Assembly: GCA_028386065.3 (NCBI GenBank)
Contig: JAKUCV010006661.1
Span: 16,544-80,543, forward strand
Length of the DNA stretch: 64,000 nucleotides
Reading direction: 5' to 3'
Source: Turnera subulata
Taxonomy: Eukaryota; Streptophyta; Magnoliopsida; Malpighiales; Passifloraceae
The notes under the pieces are model-generated. The model worked only from the letters and a program-made list of their open reading frames with translations, ran no database searches and had not been told where the DNA came from. Below are positions 12,581 through 25,318 of the stretch, in pieces; the stretch's first letter is position 1; each line of letters starts with the position of its first letter. The position numbers were made by a program, and so were the translations under genes.

Positions 12581-13621
12581 ATGGGTGGTAGCGGCGACCC
12601 GAATCAAGACGGGTCGGACGAGCAGCAGAAGAGATCCGAGATCTACACGTACGAGGCACCCTGGCACATCTACGCCATGAACTGGAGCGTCCGCCGGGAC
12701 AAGAAGTACCGCCTGGCCATCGCCAGCCTCCTGGAGCAGTTCCCGAACCGGGTGGAGATCGTGCAGCTGGACGACTCCAACGGCGAGATCCGGCCCGACC
12801 CGAACCTCTCCTTCGAGCACCCCTACCCTCCCACCAAGGTCATCTTCATCCCGGACAAGGAGTGCCAGAAGCCCGACCTCCTCGCCACCTCCAGCGACTT
12901 CCTCCGCGTCTGGCGCGTCTCCGACGACTCCTCCCGCGTCGACCTCAAGACCCTCCTCAACGGCAACAAGAACAGCGAGTTCTGCGGGCCCCTCACCTCC
13001 TTCGACTGGAACGAGGCCGAGCCCCGCCGCATCGGCACCTCCAGCATCGACACCACCTGCACCATCTGGGACATCGAGCGCGAGGCCGTCGACACCCAGC
13101 TCATCGCCCACGACAAGGAGGTCTACGACATCGCCTGGGGCGGCGTCGGCGTCTTCGCCTCCGTCTCCGCCGACGGCTCCGTCCGGGTCTTCGACCTCCG
13201 CGACAAGGAGCACTCCACCATCATCTACGAGAGCTCCGAGCCCGACACCCCCCTCGTCCGCCTCGGCTGGAACAAGCAGGACCCCAGGTACATGGCCACC
13301 ATCATCATGGACACCGCCAAGGTCGTCGTCCTCGACATCCGCTTCCCCACCCTCCCCGTCGTCGAGCTCCAGCGCCACCACGCCAGCGTCAACGCCATCG
13401 CCTGGGCCCCTCACAGCTCCTGCCACATCTGCACCGCCGGCGACGACTCCCAGGCCTTGATCTGGGATCTCTCCTCCATGGGCCAGCCCGTCGAGGGCGG
13501 CCTCGACCCAATCCTCGCCTACACCGCCGGCGCCGAAATCGAGCAGCTCCAGTGGTCTTCCTCCCAGCCCGATTGGGTTGCTATTGCCTTCTCCACCAAG
13601 CTCCAAATCCTCAGGGTCTGA
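12581..13621 (+). CDS. LWD1: WD40 protein of the LWD1/LWD2 (AN11/TTG1-like) family
   Basis: A single open frame of 346 residues matching the length and sequence of plant LIGHT-REGULATED WD proteins. Recognisable blocks are [20 protein letters not shown] near the start, [90 protein letters not shown] and the C-terminal [13 protein letters not shown]-type dipeptides repeat at typical spacing, giving a beta-propeller. In Arabidopsis LWD1/2 are nuclear co-activators of the circadian clock; the closely related AN11/TTG1 scaffold MYB-bHLH complexes. The family is usually intronless, as here. Codon third positions are almost all C or G for most of the gene, in sharp contrast to the AT-rich flanks, and drop to ordinary usage in the last ~40 codons. 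No defect seen; start chosen as the family-conserved first Met. Confidence 0.95.
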   Translation: MGGSGDPNQDGSDEQQKRSEIYTYEAPWHIYAMNWSVRRDKKYRLAIASLLEQFPNRVEIVQLDDSNGEIRPDPNLSFEHPYPPTKVIFIPDKECQKPDLLATSSDFLRVWRVSDDSSRVDLKTLLNGNKNSEFCGPLTSFDWNEAEPRRIGTSSIDTTCTIWDIEREAVDTQLIAHDKEVYDIAWGGVGVFASVSADGSVRVFDLRDKEHSTIIYESSEPDTPLVRLGWNKQDPRYMATIIMDTAKVVVLDIRFPTLPVVELQRHHASVNAIAWAPHSSCHICTAGDDSQALIWDLSSMGQPVEGGLDPILAYTAGAEIEQLQWSSSQPDWVAIAFSTKLQILRV

Positions 13622-16077
13622 ACTGATTATCTCCAACCTGTTTCTCTTCTTTCCTAATTAATTATTGGTAGCTCTTAGGAAATTTATTTAGCATAGTTCA
13701 GTTCTTGATGGCCAGAAGCTGCCAACTGTAAAAAAAAAAAACCTCAAATCAGAATAGAATGCTTCCTTTCCTTGAGGCTATATTCTATCAAACCTTTTTC
13801 GGCAATTAGCATCAACATTTCCTCGTATGCTTACTACTATTTTTCCATGCTTTTCCCTGCTTGCCTTCTGCTTTCTTCTCCTATGTTTCTTTTTCCCTCC
13901 CGCTACATTCTTCCCTACTATGAATCACCATGAATTGCTTTCTAGTATGAGCAAACAAAGGTTGGCAGGAACTAAATGTGCAGGATTGCAACACTGCACT
14001 TCTCTTGACCAGCTTTTTGCCTCAGGAAAATGCAAGCACAAGTACTCTAGTATTTGCTTTTATCTACTGACAGAATGGTAGGGTGATTCTCTATAAGAAA
14101 ACAGTGCTCATTGTCTTCTTTGGAGAGGGAGTTAGAAATGTCGTGCTTGCGTATTCCTTGGGGTTGCAGGAACTATAGATGGTTTGCGTGCGAAAATGCT
14201 TGATGTTTAATTTGTACGAAGGCATTTAGCGACATCGCTTGGATATGGTGGTTGCAATCTTTTTGTGTTTGTTTGTTTTCAAAGGCAGGATGTGGCTTAA
14301 TATAATGTGCTCAGCAGGATTCCTGTTTAGGTTTGGTGTATAATTCATTTCATGGTAGTTGAATATGGGTTAGGAAACATCCAAGGGCACTTCAGTTTGT
14401 CCGATTACTTTTCTTAACTAGCTGGAGAAATTAGACAGCGGAGTGCCAGTGATGCAGAATTTTACGCTCACCACAAGGGGCTGCAATGGGCAATGTCTTT
14501 GATATCTTCCAATATGCTCTGTCTTTTAATCTCACTCCAACAGGTCCATTTCTGTTCCTTTTATTTTTGTAATCTCACTTTCTGTGGCATTCCAAAGACA
14601 AACCTACATTCTGGTGGCAAAGTTTGTCTAGAGCAGGCTTTACTGTTTTTCTGAAGACAGTGACATTTAGGGGTTTTGACTAGATTGAGGCTGTTTGTTT
14701 TAAAGTTGGATGGAACGGGGGGATAGTGTGGTGCAAGAGAGGTGTCTAATCAAGGATTTCTGTGCTTAATATTATCTTAGGCAAGTTTGACCTAGCATCA
14801 ATAGCTAAGTGGATGAGCCAACAAGGTTAGAGGGAAAAAGCATGAAGTGGTTTTCCAGTTTATGTCAAATATCTCTCTTTGTTATTATTGTTACTATTTT
14901 GCTTCGGGCAATACCTGAAGTTTACATCAGCAGAACTGCAGAGGTACATGTGCTTCCACCACTATAGTCATGAGTAGGCTTTTAAGTTTAACCAGATTGT
15001 TCAAGTCTCAAGGGATTGGCACTTTTGGCATTTATAGCGTCTTAGTGTTGTGGGTGCGTCTTGGTGTCGTCTTGTCTTGTTGGGAGATGGGATGGGTCGG
15101 TTCTACAATAATGTTGTCCAAACTGGAGGATCTCCTAAAATCAGATGTTGGTCTGGAGATAAAATGGGACTTGATTGAACAGAAGCATGTCCATGTTTCA
15201 CACAGAAACTATTGTAGATGACTACCCCCCTTGCTTGGTTCCTGGATCCTCTCGATCGGTGTGGATTAGCCAAGGTGGTGTTATGGCTTTGCAGGAAAAT
15301 TTCTGGATCAAAACCTAGGCAGTGGCATTTGAGTTGGGAATTTATAGGATCTGGATTTTTTTTACCCAAAAAAAGTGTTTGTTTATGCTCATATGTTGCC
15401 TAAAGGCCCAAGTGTCATAAGGGAATTTGTTCCATAAGCCTCTTGGAGATCAGAACTTGGAAATATGCTTGACTTCTTTTTGTTTTTTTTTTAAAAATTG
15501 TTATTATTACTATTATTATTATTTGTTTTCACAAAGTAAAACGAATAACCTCCAGCCAGTTGTTGATTACAATTTGGTATATGCTTCAGCTGGTCAAAGC
15601 CAAAGGCAACCAATGGCGAACTTCTGGAAAGAAGGAATGTTAGGTTGGAGCCCCTCCCTAACCATTGATAAAAACAAAGAAAAGGTTGAATACTTTCATC
15701 AAACTGCAGCATCATAACATTACAAAGCAACTTATTCCAAAGCGATCTCTGCTGGGAATTGCTCTCACATTTACTCTTATTTACAAGTAATTCTGCTCTC
15801 ATAAGATATGACATTTCGTAAGACCCATTTGTTCCCAATGGCTTTGCCATGTTATGTGACATGTGACCGAAAAGCAAACTCACTCCTTGTTTGATACTCA
15901 GTTGCTGATTAAGGGTCTTTATAACTTAAAGTAAAACCATATATCTAGAGGTAGTTTTTTACTTTTAAAAAGGAACAAAAAAGAAAACAATAAACATCCA
16001 GCAGAATTAAAAAAATAAAAATAAAAACAAAAACACAGCTCTGATTTTTGTCTGTGACATAGACATACCATTTTGTT
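13622..16077. other. Intergenic, no gene recognised
   Basis: Begins with the LWD1 3' UTR, then mixed-composition sequence with only short unrelated frames. An A-rich tract lies at 13730-13741 and a T/TTA-rich microsatellite-like patch at 15478-15522. No domain, tRNA or long repeat was seen. Confidence 0.6.
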
Positions 16078-16283
16078 GCTTTTGGACGTAAATATAGGTT
16101 TTACGAAGTGATGAAAAACAAGGACAATTTTGGTTCAAGCATCAAAGTGAAGAAGGTACATGTGTGGCAATTCGACAGCCGCTTTTGGACGTAAATATAG
16201 GTTTTACGAAGTGATGAAAAACAAGGACAATTTTGGTTCAAGCATCAAAGTGAAGAAGGTACATGTGTGGCAATTCGACAGCC
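16078..16283. repeat. Perfect tandem duplication of a 103-bp unit
   Basis: Unit 16078-16180 (starts GCTTTTGGACGTAAATATAG, ends CAATTCGACAGCC) is followed at once by an identical unit 16181-16283; I see no mismatch. The frame through it is not a recognisable protein. Confidence 0.95.
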
Positions 16284-16934
16284 TTGCGGTAAGAAGGGCT
16301 CAGAGTAAACAGAATTCTTGCAGAAACAGTAGAAATTCTGCAGGATTCTCTAAAAGGTGCAAAGCAGAATGTTTGGAAAAGCACTTTTGGGGCCTTTGTG
16401 CGGCAAAGCAAAAGCGCTGGAAGTCCTTGGGGTTGTTTGCCAAAAGCCTATGTCCCGCGTCCGCATGATTGGCAAATCATGCAAACTTTGAATCTTAGGT
16501 AGCCAAGCTGGATCACAGAACCTTGCCAATTTAACCATCCAAGTTAGCTGGGTTTCAACTCTTTTCCCATGGGATTTAATTGTGGTCGGCTTATAATCAA
16601 TCCAGTTTCCATAACGCCTCCAAAGAAAAAGGCCTAGCTTTACTTGATGTAGTCTAGTATTCGGATCAGTTGAATTACATAATGTCTATTTGAAATTGCA
16701 AAGAATTGATGTTGCAAAGTAACAACAGTTTGAGTAGTGATACTTTTGATTTCTCTGAACCAAAAAGAAAGAAAACAAGACATAAGTTCATTAGTTCATT
16801 AAGGCAGACTACGACAACACTAGTTAGCTAATTCTTCTCTGGACTTGATTAACACAGGCTAGCTACATCATCCCCTCTCCCTTGTCGTCTTTGCGCATTG
16901 AAGCTTTAATTGCAGCAGGTCTGGTCTCATCACA

Positions 16935-17934
16935 TCACATCACACTGCATCCCACCGTATTCTCATCGCTGAAGTAATCCCCAACTCTTACCGCCGGTGC
17001 TGCAAGTGCTGGTTGAGACAACGGCCTCTCCTGGAGGAGATAACCATAGCCATAACCCATTGGAGGTAGACTAGCAGGAGCAGCGTAGGATGGTATTGCA
17101 TAGTAAGGAACAGCAATAGCGTAAGGCTCAACCTTGTAACTGTACTGATAATTACAAGCCCCGAAATTGTTCACTTCCTGATGATGCAGAGTGGTTGTGT
17201 TTTCAATCACTTGAGGATGAGAGTGAGGAGGAACTTCCTCCTTGGAAGGTTGTCCACCGGAAGAGTTCACATTTTTGCAGCTGCCTGTCTCTTTCTGCTG
17301 ATCTTCTTTCGGAACTTTAGTAGTTTCGTTCCCATCCCCATCATTCTTTGTCTCTTTGATTTTGTTACTGGTGTCACCCATGTTTGAAGCTGAGGATTTT
17401 GCTTGCTCGCATTCGGGTTTCGATTTGTCTTTCTCTTTTGATGATAAGGGTGTGTTAGTGTCTGCTTCTTTCTGTTCTTTCCTGGAAGTCGGATTGCCAT
17501 GGCTCCACAGTTCTGTTTGTTTCCCAGCTTTGGAGAGCCTCCTGATCAGGATTTGTGGGTCCACATTTCCCAAGACTGTCACTTTGGGGTGGAAAGGATC
17601 TATTTCGGTCTTTAGAACACCTGACAGAATTAAGGAAGAGGGTTACAGGTTTAACCAAAACTGGGTTTCATACATTTTAAGGACAAGAGAAGTTCTTTGG
17701 TGTATATCATTACCTTCAACACCTTGAAGGACCTTTCTAACTTTCCTCTTGCATCCATCACAACAGATAACAGAGACCTTGAGTTCAATCTTCTGGAATT
17801 AGTGAAAACACACATGTTTTAGACCTTTCATTCCACCAAATTGTAAAACACAAGAACAAAAATAAATAATAATAAAAAAAAAATCATAAGAAGAAGAGAA
17901 GTAATTAGACCTTTAAGTCTACTTCTTTTGCCAT
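16935..17934 (-). CDS. Heavy-metal-associated isoprenylated plant protein (HIPP)
   Basis: Three minus-strand exons join in frame: 17934-17911 (MAKEVDLK), 17792-17714 and 17620-16935, giving 262 residues. Exon 2 and the start of exon 3 form a heavy-metal-associated domain: KIELKVSVICCDGCKRKVRK carries the metal-binding Cys pair (CDGC), followed by EGVLKTEIDPFHPKVTVLGN and VDPQILIRRLSKAGKQTELW. Next comes a long Lys/Glu-rich low-complexity linker, then a Tyr/Pro-rich segment, and the protein ends CSVM, a CaaX box expected to be farnesylated. All splice sites are GT-AG and the intron before the CxxC exon is typical of HIPPs. Family members bind metals such as Cu, Zn or Cd, or act at membranes and in stress or pathogen responses; which applies here cannot be told. 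Confidence 0.92.
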
Positions 17935-19983
17935 CTTCCCAAACCAATTGCAGCTGTGAGAATGGAGCGCCGGGGCTACTCCACTTGGAAGCCTTGGAGG
18001 AATAGGAAGGAGAGGGAAAACAAACAACTACTTTTTTTTTGCCTACTAACCGTTATATTGTTGGCCTCTATTTATATGCATCAGAATGCAATCAGGGGGA
18101 GCAAAAAAGCCTGAATAATGGAGTCCGTTCAATAGTCTTCCTTTTGGTATTTTTGTATACAGCTTGGTTCTATTAATGTTGTTCCTAAACAGCCCAAAAG
18201 CATCTGGGGACGGCTTTCTCTGCAAGCAAATACATGCAAAGCTCACCCTTCTTTGAATCTTGGCATTTATGTTCCGCCAAAATTCGTACCATGAAAACAA
18301 ACTTTTAATCTTTGAAGTTTAAACCACCATCCTCTTGTTTGGACATTTACATGATAAGTGGTTTTACCACTTTATGGTGGGCTCATTCTGATCAGTTTTA
18401 AGATTTTTATCACTACAGAAATGAGCCATGGTAAAATTTTTTTGGTAGAAAAATTAGTTGCCCCAAAACATTTTTCTTGGCACATTGATAAACAGACAGG
18501 TCTTGATTTACAACAACAAAATATTTTTGTCATCATGATCATCTTTTACCCATCTCTTATTTCAGTTGCAAATGACTTTTTTTTTTTAGTTAACTTGGTT
18601 ATTTCTTTTGAAGATTTTAGTGGTAATAAATTATTATTCTCCTTGCTTGAATGATTCATAGGTCCATGCAAAAAAAGCAAAAAGGCCTGCGAAATTACAA
18701 GAAACTGTGCCATACTTGTACTGGTAGCTTCTTTTGGTCTTTTAAGTGTATAATGCCTGATTTGCTGAGCAATGACAACAGGGATCGGTTTATTAAATTT
18801 GTTATAACTGCTCTTGCTCCTGTTTGGCTTTATTTTTATCAACGAGGAAAGTTTACATATATATACAAATCATAAAAGACTCAACTTTAAGAGTTAAAAG
18901 CAGATTTGCTCTACTGTAAGAGAATGAGGGCCGTACACGTGGATTTATTGACCTATAATACAGGGGTGGAAAGATTTAGTGGAACAAAAGCAGTCCAAAG
19001 TTGAAGTTCCTACGAACTTCCCATTTGATATGAATAAATGATTAGGAATTGAAGCACTTGCAGATTCCATATTTAATAGGCATTGAACGTGCATGACTCT
19101 GCTGCTTTCAGGGGGAGAGTATATAAAGACTAGTTGGTAGCTTTGAATCACATCAATGCATCTATAATTCCGTTCCATTGTTAACCAAGGGAAATGGGGT
19201 CATTTGGTATATGTATTTTACACCAGCAAAATGAGAGCAAAAGGCATATATTTATTCGATATATTGTGGGGTTACAAGAATGTGAGTTCTATGGACCTCT
19301 TCTTTACACAGATGCATTGCTTTACAGATCTTAAGATACGAAGGAGTATGTTGTTTTTGAGCAAAGAAAGAAAAGAGTATCTCATATTTACTTGAAACCT
19401 CCTAGCTAGGCTTTGAACTAGCTAGGTTGACTTTGCAATGCTCTTTTTTGCGTTTGTTGACATTCTTCCAAGCAGTTAGCTTCTAGCTAGAAATTAGACA
19501 TAGCTGCTACTAGTGATTGATTGACATTCTTCAATTTTGCCTAAACATCGCTAGAGTTAGAGAATTAAGAAAGCACAAATAATTCATATCCATAATAACC
19601 CTACAAATCTTGATTAATAATAAGCTGTGGGCATAGCATATGATATGAGTGAACTATCTTTAAAATTTTGAGGATGAGATATTAACAACCGATCGACACA
19701 AAAAGTTATGCATGCCACCGCCTATGGTATATTATTACTATGGTTGTGAAATTAAGATGCGTTGATGATGATGCAGTTCAGTTCAGGGTAGCATTGTAAG
19801 TGCAGCGGTTGGTGGCCTTATCCAAGCAAAGAGGAATGTTAAACTCGATCGAAGCTATTCAACAACTGATTCAACGGGAGGGAATGACAAGTCATTTTAA
19901 AGCACATTTTCCAAGAAGCCATGCGGATTGACTCGCTAATTGCCCATTCGATGCCACTGGAACATATTCGATGTATCCCATTT
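17935..19983. other. Intergenic, no gene recognised
   Basis: Contains the HIPP upstream region, then AT-rich DNA. CTAGCTAG-like words cluster near 19400-19500. Frames here are short and match nothing I know. Confidence 0.55.
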
Positions 19984-20208
19984 TTAATTATAAATACTCC
20001 TTCATTCCTTCACATTTTTACCTTAACATTTTATTATAAATTTCACTTTTCTTCTCATTTTTACATATCTCTCTTTTCAACCTCCATATTAGTTTAATTG
20101 TTCTTCATTATCAATATTATCAAAATTGTATTATTACCATCAAAGTTGTATTATTACTATCAAGTTTGTTTATTACCAAGAGTGTATTTCATCTTCAATT
20201 TTATAATG
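19984..20208 (+). repeat. Truncated 5' LTR of the old copia
   Basis: Matches the last half of the 3' LTR at 28699-29143 (ATAAATACTCCTTCATTCC, TTGTTCTTCATTAT, GAGTGTATTTCATCTTCAAT). The first half is missing. Just downstream GCACAAGTCTCT resembles the primer-site region of the sister elements, diverged. Confidence 0.75.
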
Positions 20209-20505
20209 TGCACAAGTCTCTAGCCTACCAATACATTTACTTCTAAATTTTTTCTTTAATTTTCATTCTTTCCTAATCTATTATTTATTTTTCTATTATT
20301 ATCTTTTTATTGTTAATATTTATTTTATTTTTTTATTATTTCAGCATTGCTAATTTCATCCTTTCTATATATATTACCTATGTTATTCCTTGCATTTTTT
20401 CATAGGCTTGATTATTGTTTTGGCCTACAACCTATTCTATTATTATTATCCTACTACTATTATTACTTGTTTTATTTCCTTCATTACTATTTCATTTCGT
20501 TTATC

Positions 20506-21060
20506 ATGTTCGATACTACAAAATTTGAATTCGAGGCCCTTCACATTTCTGGAAGAAATTATTTGTCATAGGTACTAGATGCTGAAATGCATTTAGAAAT
20601 TAATAGTTTGGGAGACACCATAAAAGAAGAAAACAAAATATTTAGTTCAAATAAGGCAAAGCTATAATTTTTCGTCGCCATTATCTTCATGACGGCCTGA
20701 AGATTGAATATCTTACTGTCAAAGATTATGCAAATCTTTAGAAGAATTTTTCAAAAGAAAAATATGATCATAAGGAGATGGTCATCCTCTCAAAAGCTCA
20801 TTATAAATGGATGCATCTGAGGTAGCAAGATTTTGAATCACGAATATAATTCAACTATGTTTCGAATAAGCTCTCAGAAGAAATTATATGGAGAAAACAT
20901 TATTGATGCTGCTATGTTAGAAAAAAATAATTAAAGTTTGAAAATGCATATATTAGTACAATCTTTTGTAGTATAAAAATAATTAAAGGCTTCAGAAGAA
21001 CTCAAATTTTACTATCGAAAATACAGATGATTATTGAAGATGTTTTATTCTCTTTAAAGT
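20506..21060 (+). pseudogene. Copia gag remnant joined to a protease remnant
   Basis: Reads TKFEFEALHISGRNYLS, then a stop in place of Trp, then VLDAEMHLEINSLGD, the normal start of gag in this family. After frameshifted gag (LTVKD-like near 20715) it jumps near 20935 to protease-type sequence, so the RNA-binding part of gag is deleted. Confidence 0.75.
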
Positions 21061-21269
21061 CTCAAAGAACTTTGTTGACTTTTAAGGATATCCGTTTAAA
21101 TAGATACCATATTGAGACAATGAAGACGTTGAATATCTCTATATTACAAAGGTTACTGCCGCAGGCAAAAAACAAGTTGTGAAAAATTACCTGTATTATT
21201 TTCTAGATTGTACTATACATATATTCGAGTCATTCAAAGTTATCATATCCAGTCAAAAGCTAGGACCAG

Positions 21270-22737
21270 CCTAAAGTTGGCTAATGAGTTAAAAATTTGG
21301 CATGACCGGCTGGGCCATCACGGATCAATAATGATAGCTTAATTATTGAAAATTCATTTGGTCATCTATTGAAAAACCATAAGTTTTTTCAATCTAGTGA
21401 TTTCTTAGGTGCTACTTGTTCATAAGGAAAATTAACTATTCGTTCATCATATGATAAGGTTGGTTTAGAATCACCGATATTTTTGGAAAGAATTCAGGGA
21501 GATATTTGTGGACCTGTACATCCACGGTGTTGACCATTTAGATATTTTATTACTTTAATCAATGCATTAACCAGATGTCTTACATGTGCTTATTGTCCTC
21601 ACGCAATTTAGCGTTTGCGCACTTACTGTCACAATTAGTCAAATTGCGAGCATACTTTCCTGATCATGCAATTGAGACTATACATCTTGATAATGCTGCT
21701 AAATTTACCTCTAAGGCATTTGATGATTATTGTATGTCAATTAGAATTGTGGTTGAACATCCTGTAGCTCATGTCTATACCCAAAACGGTCTAGTAGAAT
21801 CGTTTATTAAACGCCTCAAATTGATTGCTAGACAAATATTGATGAGATGTAAACTCCCTGTCACTGCTTGGGGATATGCTATTTTGCATGAAACAACACT
21901 TGTGCAAATCAGGCCAATAAGTTATCATAAGGTCCCACATATTCAATTGGTTCAGGGTCACGAAGCTAATATCTGTCATCTTTGAACCTTTTGTTCTGCA
22001 GTATATATGCTAATTGCTCTACCATATCGAACTAAAATGGGTCATCAACGAAGATTGGTAATATATGTTGGATATGAATCTCTATCAATTATAAAATATT
22101 TTAGAACAATTAACTGGAGATTTATTCACAGCAAAGTTTGTTGATTATCATTTTGATGAAAATATTTTCTCAACAATGAGGAAAAAAATAAGCAGCTGGA
22201 TAAAGAGAATAAAAAGAATGCTATATCATTATCATACCTTGATCTTCGAACAGATCAGTATAAATTTGAAGTTCAAAAGATGATTCATTTGCAAAATATG
22301 ACAAATCAATTGCCAGAAGTATTTACTGATGTCAATAGAGTGACCGAATTGCATATACCAACTGCAAATGCTCTTGTTTGAATAGATGTTCCTAAAGGAC
22401 ATCCAAAGAATACAACTGAATCTAAAGAAAGCCAAAAGTATGGTAAACTACTCGATTCCAAGGATAAAAATCCTCGACAGAAGAAGAGAACATAGGTACA
22501 ATATGGCCTCAATGAGGTAATAAAACTTCTTGTAGAGGTTCAAATAAAAATCCTCAAGAAGAGGACAATCCTCCAGTAGAGGTTTTTGACATAAATCATA
22601 ATGTTCTAGAAGTAACTCATGTACCTGATATATGTGAAATGATGAGATCTCAATCAATTATATTATACTAAAAACAAGATGGAACCGACGTCAAATAACC
22701 ATCAATGGAATTTTTGCATATAATGCAGAGCTAAGTA
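21270..22737 (+). pseudogene. Copia integrase remnant
   Basis: Contains the pre-integrase motif (LAN-ELKIWHDRLGHHGS-like near 21290) and an open stretch 21575-21985 with IETIHLDNAAKFTSKAF (second Asp) and NGLVESFIKRL (Glu). Stops and frameshifts interrupt it repeatedly. It ends at 22737, where the small LTR element is inserted. Confidence 0.8.
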
Positions 22738-23107
22738 TGCAAAAAAAAATAAAAGGGAGAATAGGAGAAAATACTAATTTTATTGATATTATTGATGTTA
22801 TATATTGTTACAATTGACACTCTTTTTTTATAGAGTTTAAATCAAATATAAAAGAAAATAAATTCCTACACTCAATACATAATAAACCAAAAGATATGGC
22901 ATATATTATGTCAGATTACAATATATTCTCTTCGATCATTTGGAGATTCACTAAGAGAGATTCTTAGTAATTTATGTAATCAGTAGCACAAAATCGTGCT
23001 AAAATCGCGGCGTCAATTGCCTGATCTTGTTTATGTAATTTCCTTAAAATTAGGAAATCATCTACCTTGATTATGGTATTGATCATCTTCCATGACTCAT
23101 GCCAACA
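22738..23107 (-). repeat. Left LTR of the small element
   Basis: Direct repeat of 23711-24077, starting TGCAAAAAAA and ending CATGCCAACA. Shared words include GAAAATACT, TTTTATTGATATTATTGATG and GGAGATTCACTAAGA. Confidence 0.85.
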
Positions 23108-23259
23108 CTCCTCCTCAAGTTGGACATGGATTACAAACATGAACAAGTTGATAGCTTAATAGGTCATGCCGACACTCCCCCTCAAGTTGAGACATAAAGC
23201 ACATGATGCCCAACTTGCCACTTTTTTTTTCTTTTTCCTTCACCAAGTTGTTTAGAAAA

Positions 23260-23590
23260 AAAGTTATAAACCACATGATGCTTTTATGGACAAAGTAAGA
23301 AACCACAATGAAGCTTTTATAAATAAAGCTCGACACCATATGAGACTTTTATGGATAAAGCCAAAGAAACCACATTGAAGCTTTTATGGATAAATCTCGA
23401 AACCACGTAATGCTTTTGTGAACAAAGCTCGAACCATGTGACGCTTTTAAGAATAGAGCTCGAAATCTATGCTAACTTTTTAGGGAAAAGCTAGAAACCA
23501 CATGAGGCTTTTCAAGGATAAAGCTCGAAACCTACTTCGTGAGGCTTTTAAGGACAAAAATCGAAACCACATGTTGCTTTTTTTTTGATT
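23260..23590. repeat. Diverged tandem repeats, period about 36-40 bp
   Basis: About nine imperfect units of the form CGAAACCACATGA-GCTTTTATGGA-AAAG fill the interior of the small LTR element. Spacing and sequence both drift, unlike a CRISPR array. Confidence 0.8.
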
Positions 23591-23710
23591 GGAGGTTTTG
23601 GTATTTTCTGTTTTTTTTTCTTTCACATAAGAGCCCGACGAGGCGATATCATGTTGCCCGCTGAGAGCGGAAACATCTGATGAGAAAACTCATAGCATGC
23701 TTCTCTACCG

Positions 23711-24077
23711 TGTAGAAAAGAATAAAGGGAGAGAATGAGAGAAAATACTGATTTTATTGATATTATTGATGTTACACATTGTTATAATTAACACTCTTTA
23801 TATAAAGTTTAAATCAAATATAAAAAAATAAATTCTTACACTCAATGCATAGTAAATCAAAAGATATGACATATATCATGCCAGATTTCAATATATTCTC
23901 TTTGATCAATTGGAGATTCACTAAGAAATATTCTTAATAATCTATGTATTCAATAGCATAAAATTATGCTAAGATCTTGGGGTCAACTGTCTGATCTTGT
24001 TTATGTGATTTCCTCAAACTTAGAAAATCATCCACCTTGATTATGGCATTGATCATCGTTTATGACTCATGCTAACA
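23711..24077 (-). repeat. Right LTR of the small element
   Basis: Direct repeat of 22738-23107, starting TGTAGAAAAG and ending CATGCTAACA. Divergence from the left copy is clearly visible, so the insertion is not recent. Confidence 0.85.
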
Positions 24078-24084
24078 TAATATT

Positions 24085-24724
24085 ATGGAAAGAAATGAGG
24101 ACCATGAACCTAATTCTATTGATGAATACCGACGCACAAATGGTTGGCCAAAATGGAGAGACGCAAGTAAGGCTGAGTTAGATTCGCTCATGAAGTTTGA
24201 AGTTTTTGGACATGTAGTCCGTACATTAGATGATGTAAAACTGGTCGGTTATAAGTGGATATTTGTGCGAAAAAGAAATAAAGAAAATGAAATAGTTAGA
24301 TATAAAGCATGGCTCATTGCACAAGGTTTTACCTAGCGTCCTAGTATTGATTATGAGATGACATACTCCCCTATGGTGGATGCAACTACTTTTCAATATC
24401 TGATTAGTTTGGCAGTACATGAAAAATTAGAAATGTGTCTCATACATGTTGTTACAACCTATCTCTACGGAGTCATGATATATACATAAGAGTCCTTGAA
24501 GGATTCAAGTTCCTTAAAGCAACTAATTCCCGTGTTATATACTCAATTAAATTGAAAAGATCCTTATATGGCTTGAAGCAATCTAGACGTATGTGATATA
24601 ATCAACTTAGCGAATATCTGTAGAAAAAGGCTACAAGAATGATTCCACATGTCCATGCGTTTTGATTAAAAGGTCCATGTAAGAATATATCATCATTGCT
24701 TTTTATATTGATGAATTAAACATT
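24085..24724 (+). pseudogene. Copia reverse-transcriptase remnant, first half
   Basis: Reads RTNGWPKWRDASKAELDSLMK and VGYKWIFVRKRNKENEIVRYKAWL, then, with stops, the region up to the YVDD-type site (near 24700), where the reading is interrupted by the 24725 insertion. Confidence 0.85.
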
Positions 24725-25318
24725 GGATTATGCCCCCCCACATACCTGTACTATTTCATTCGGTTCTTTTATGTATCTATATTTTTTTTTGCCCATCCTA
24801 TACTTGTACTATATCAATCGGATTGATTATATACTTGTACTAAATAACTTCAGTCAATCGTATCCTTCCATCTATCTCCCGTCAATTTGATTGTTCACTG
24901 ATGCCACATGGCGTGACATGTGACAAATTTGATGCCACGTCCCATGACATGTAGCAAATTATTGGCCCCCACATTCCTGGACTATTTCGGTCGGTTCTTT
25001 TATGTACCTGTATTTTTTTTTTGGCTCATCAAATACCTATACTATATCAAATGGTTCTATTATGTCCTTCTGTCAATCCAGCCTAATGGACTTCAACGAA
25101 TGCCAGTTGGCTTTTTGTTATGTGGAATTTTTGTGGGTCCTACTAATTAATGAAATAATTTTTACTTAAACAAAATTTTGAAATTGAAAAAATTAATAAA
25201 AGGTTTTTTAAGGTTTAATTTTTTTTTGAAAAAAAGAGAAAAATATTTTATGCCCTAAAAATCATCAAAATTTTTTGTAGGCCACACTAATTGATAAAGT
25301 TATTTTTGTTGAAAATAA

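Larger units (their letters stand above)
22738..24077 (-). mobile_element. Small non-coding LTR element nested in the old copia
   Basis: Two direct repeats, 22738-23107 (370 bp) and 23711-24077 (367 bp), each start TG and end CA and enclose only ~600 bp. Next to the left repeat lies CCTCCTCAAGTTGGACATG; its complement is the CAACTTGAGGAGGAG purine tract usually found beside the 3' LTR of plant copia elements, so the element points to the minus strand. The target reads through as GCTAA(A)TATTATGG, with decayed 5-bp duplications AAGTA (22733-22737) and TAATA (24078-24082). There is no coding capacity; mobility would need enzymes in trans. Confidence 0.8.

Noticed and set aside
12506..13636. Long open frames of 376 aa (minus) and 254 aa (plus, shifted) over LWD1
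   Set aside because: They exist only because the real gene is extremely GC-rich at third positions; their products are Gly/Asp/Val- or Arg/Pro/His-rich low complexity.
18945..19178. Possible small gene on the minus strand
   Set aside because: 77 residues without domain, signal or neighbouring gene structure.
23260..23590. Regular short repeats resembling a CRISPR array
   Set aside because: Repeats are diverged, spacers are not unique sequence of constant length, and the context is a plant LTR element.
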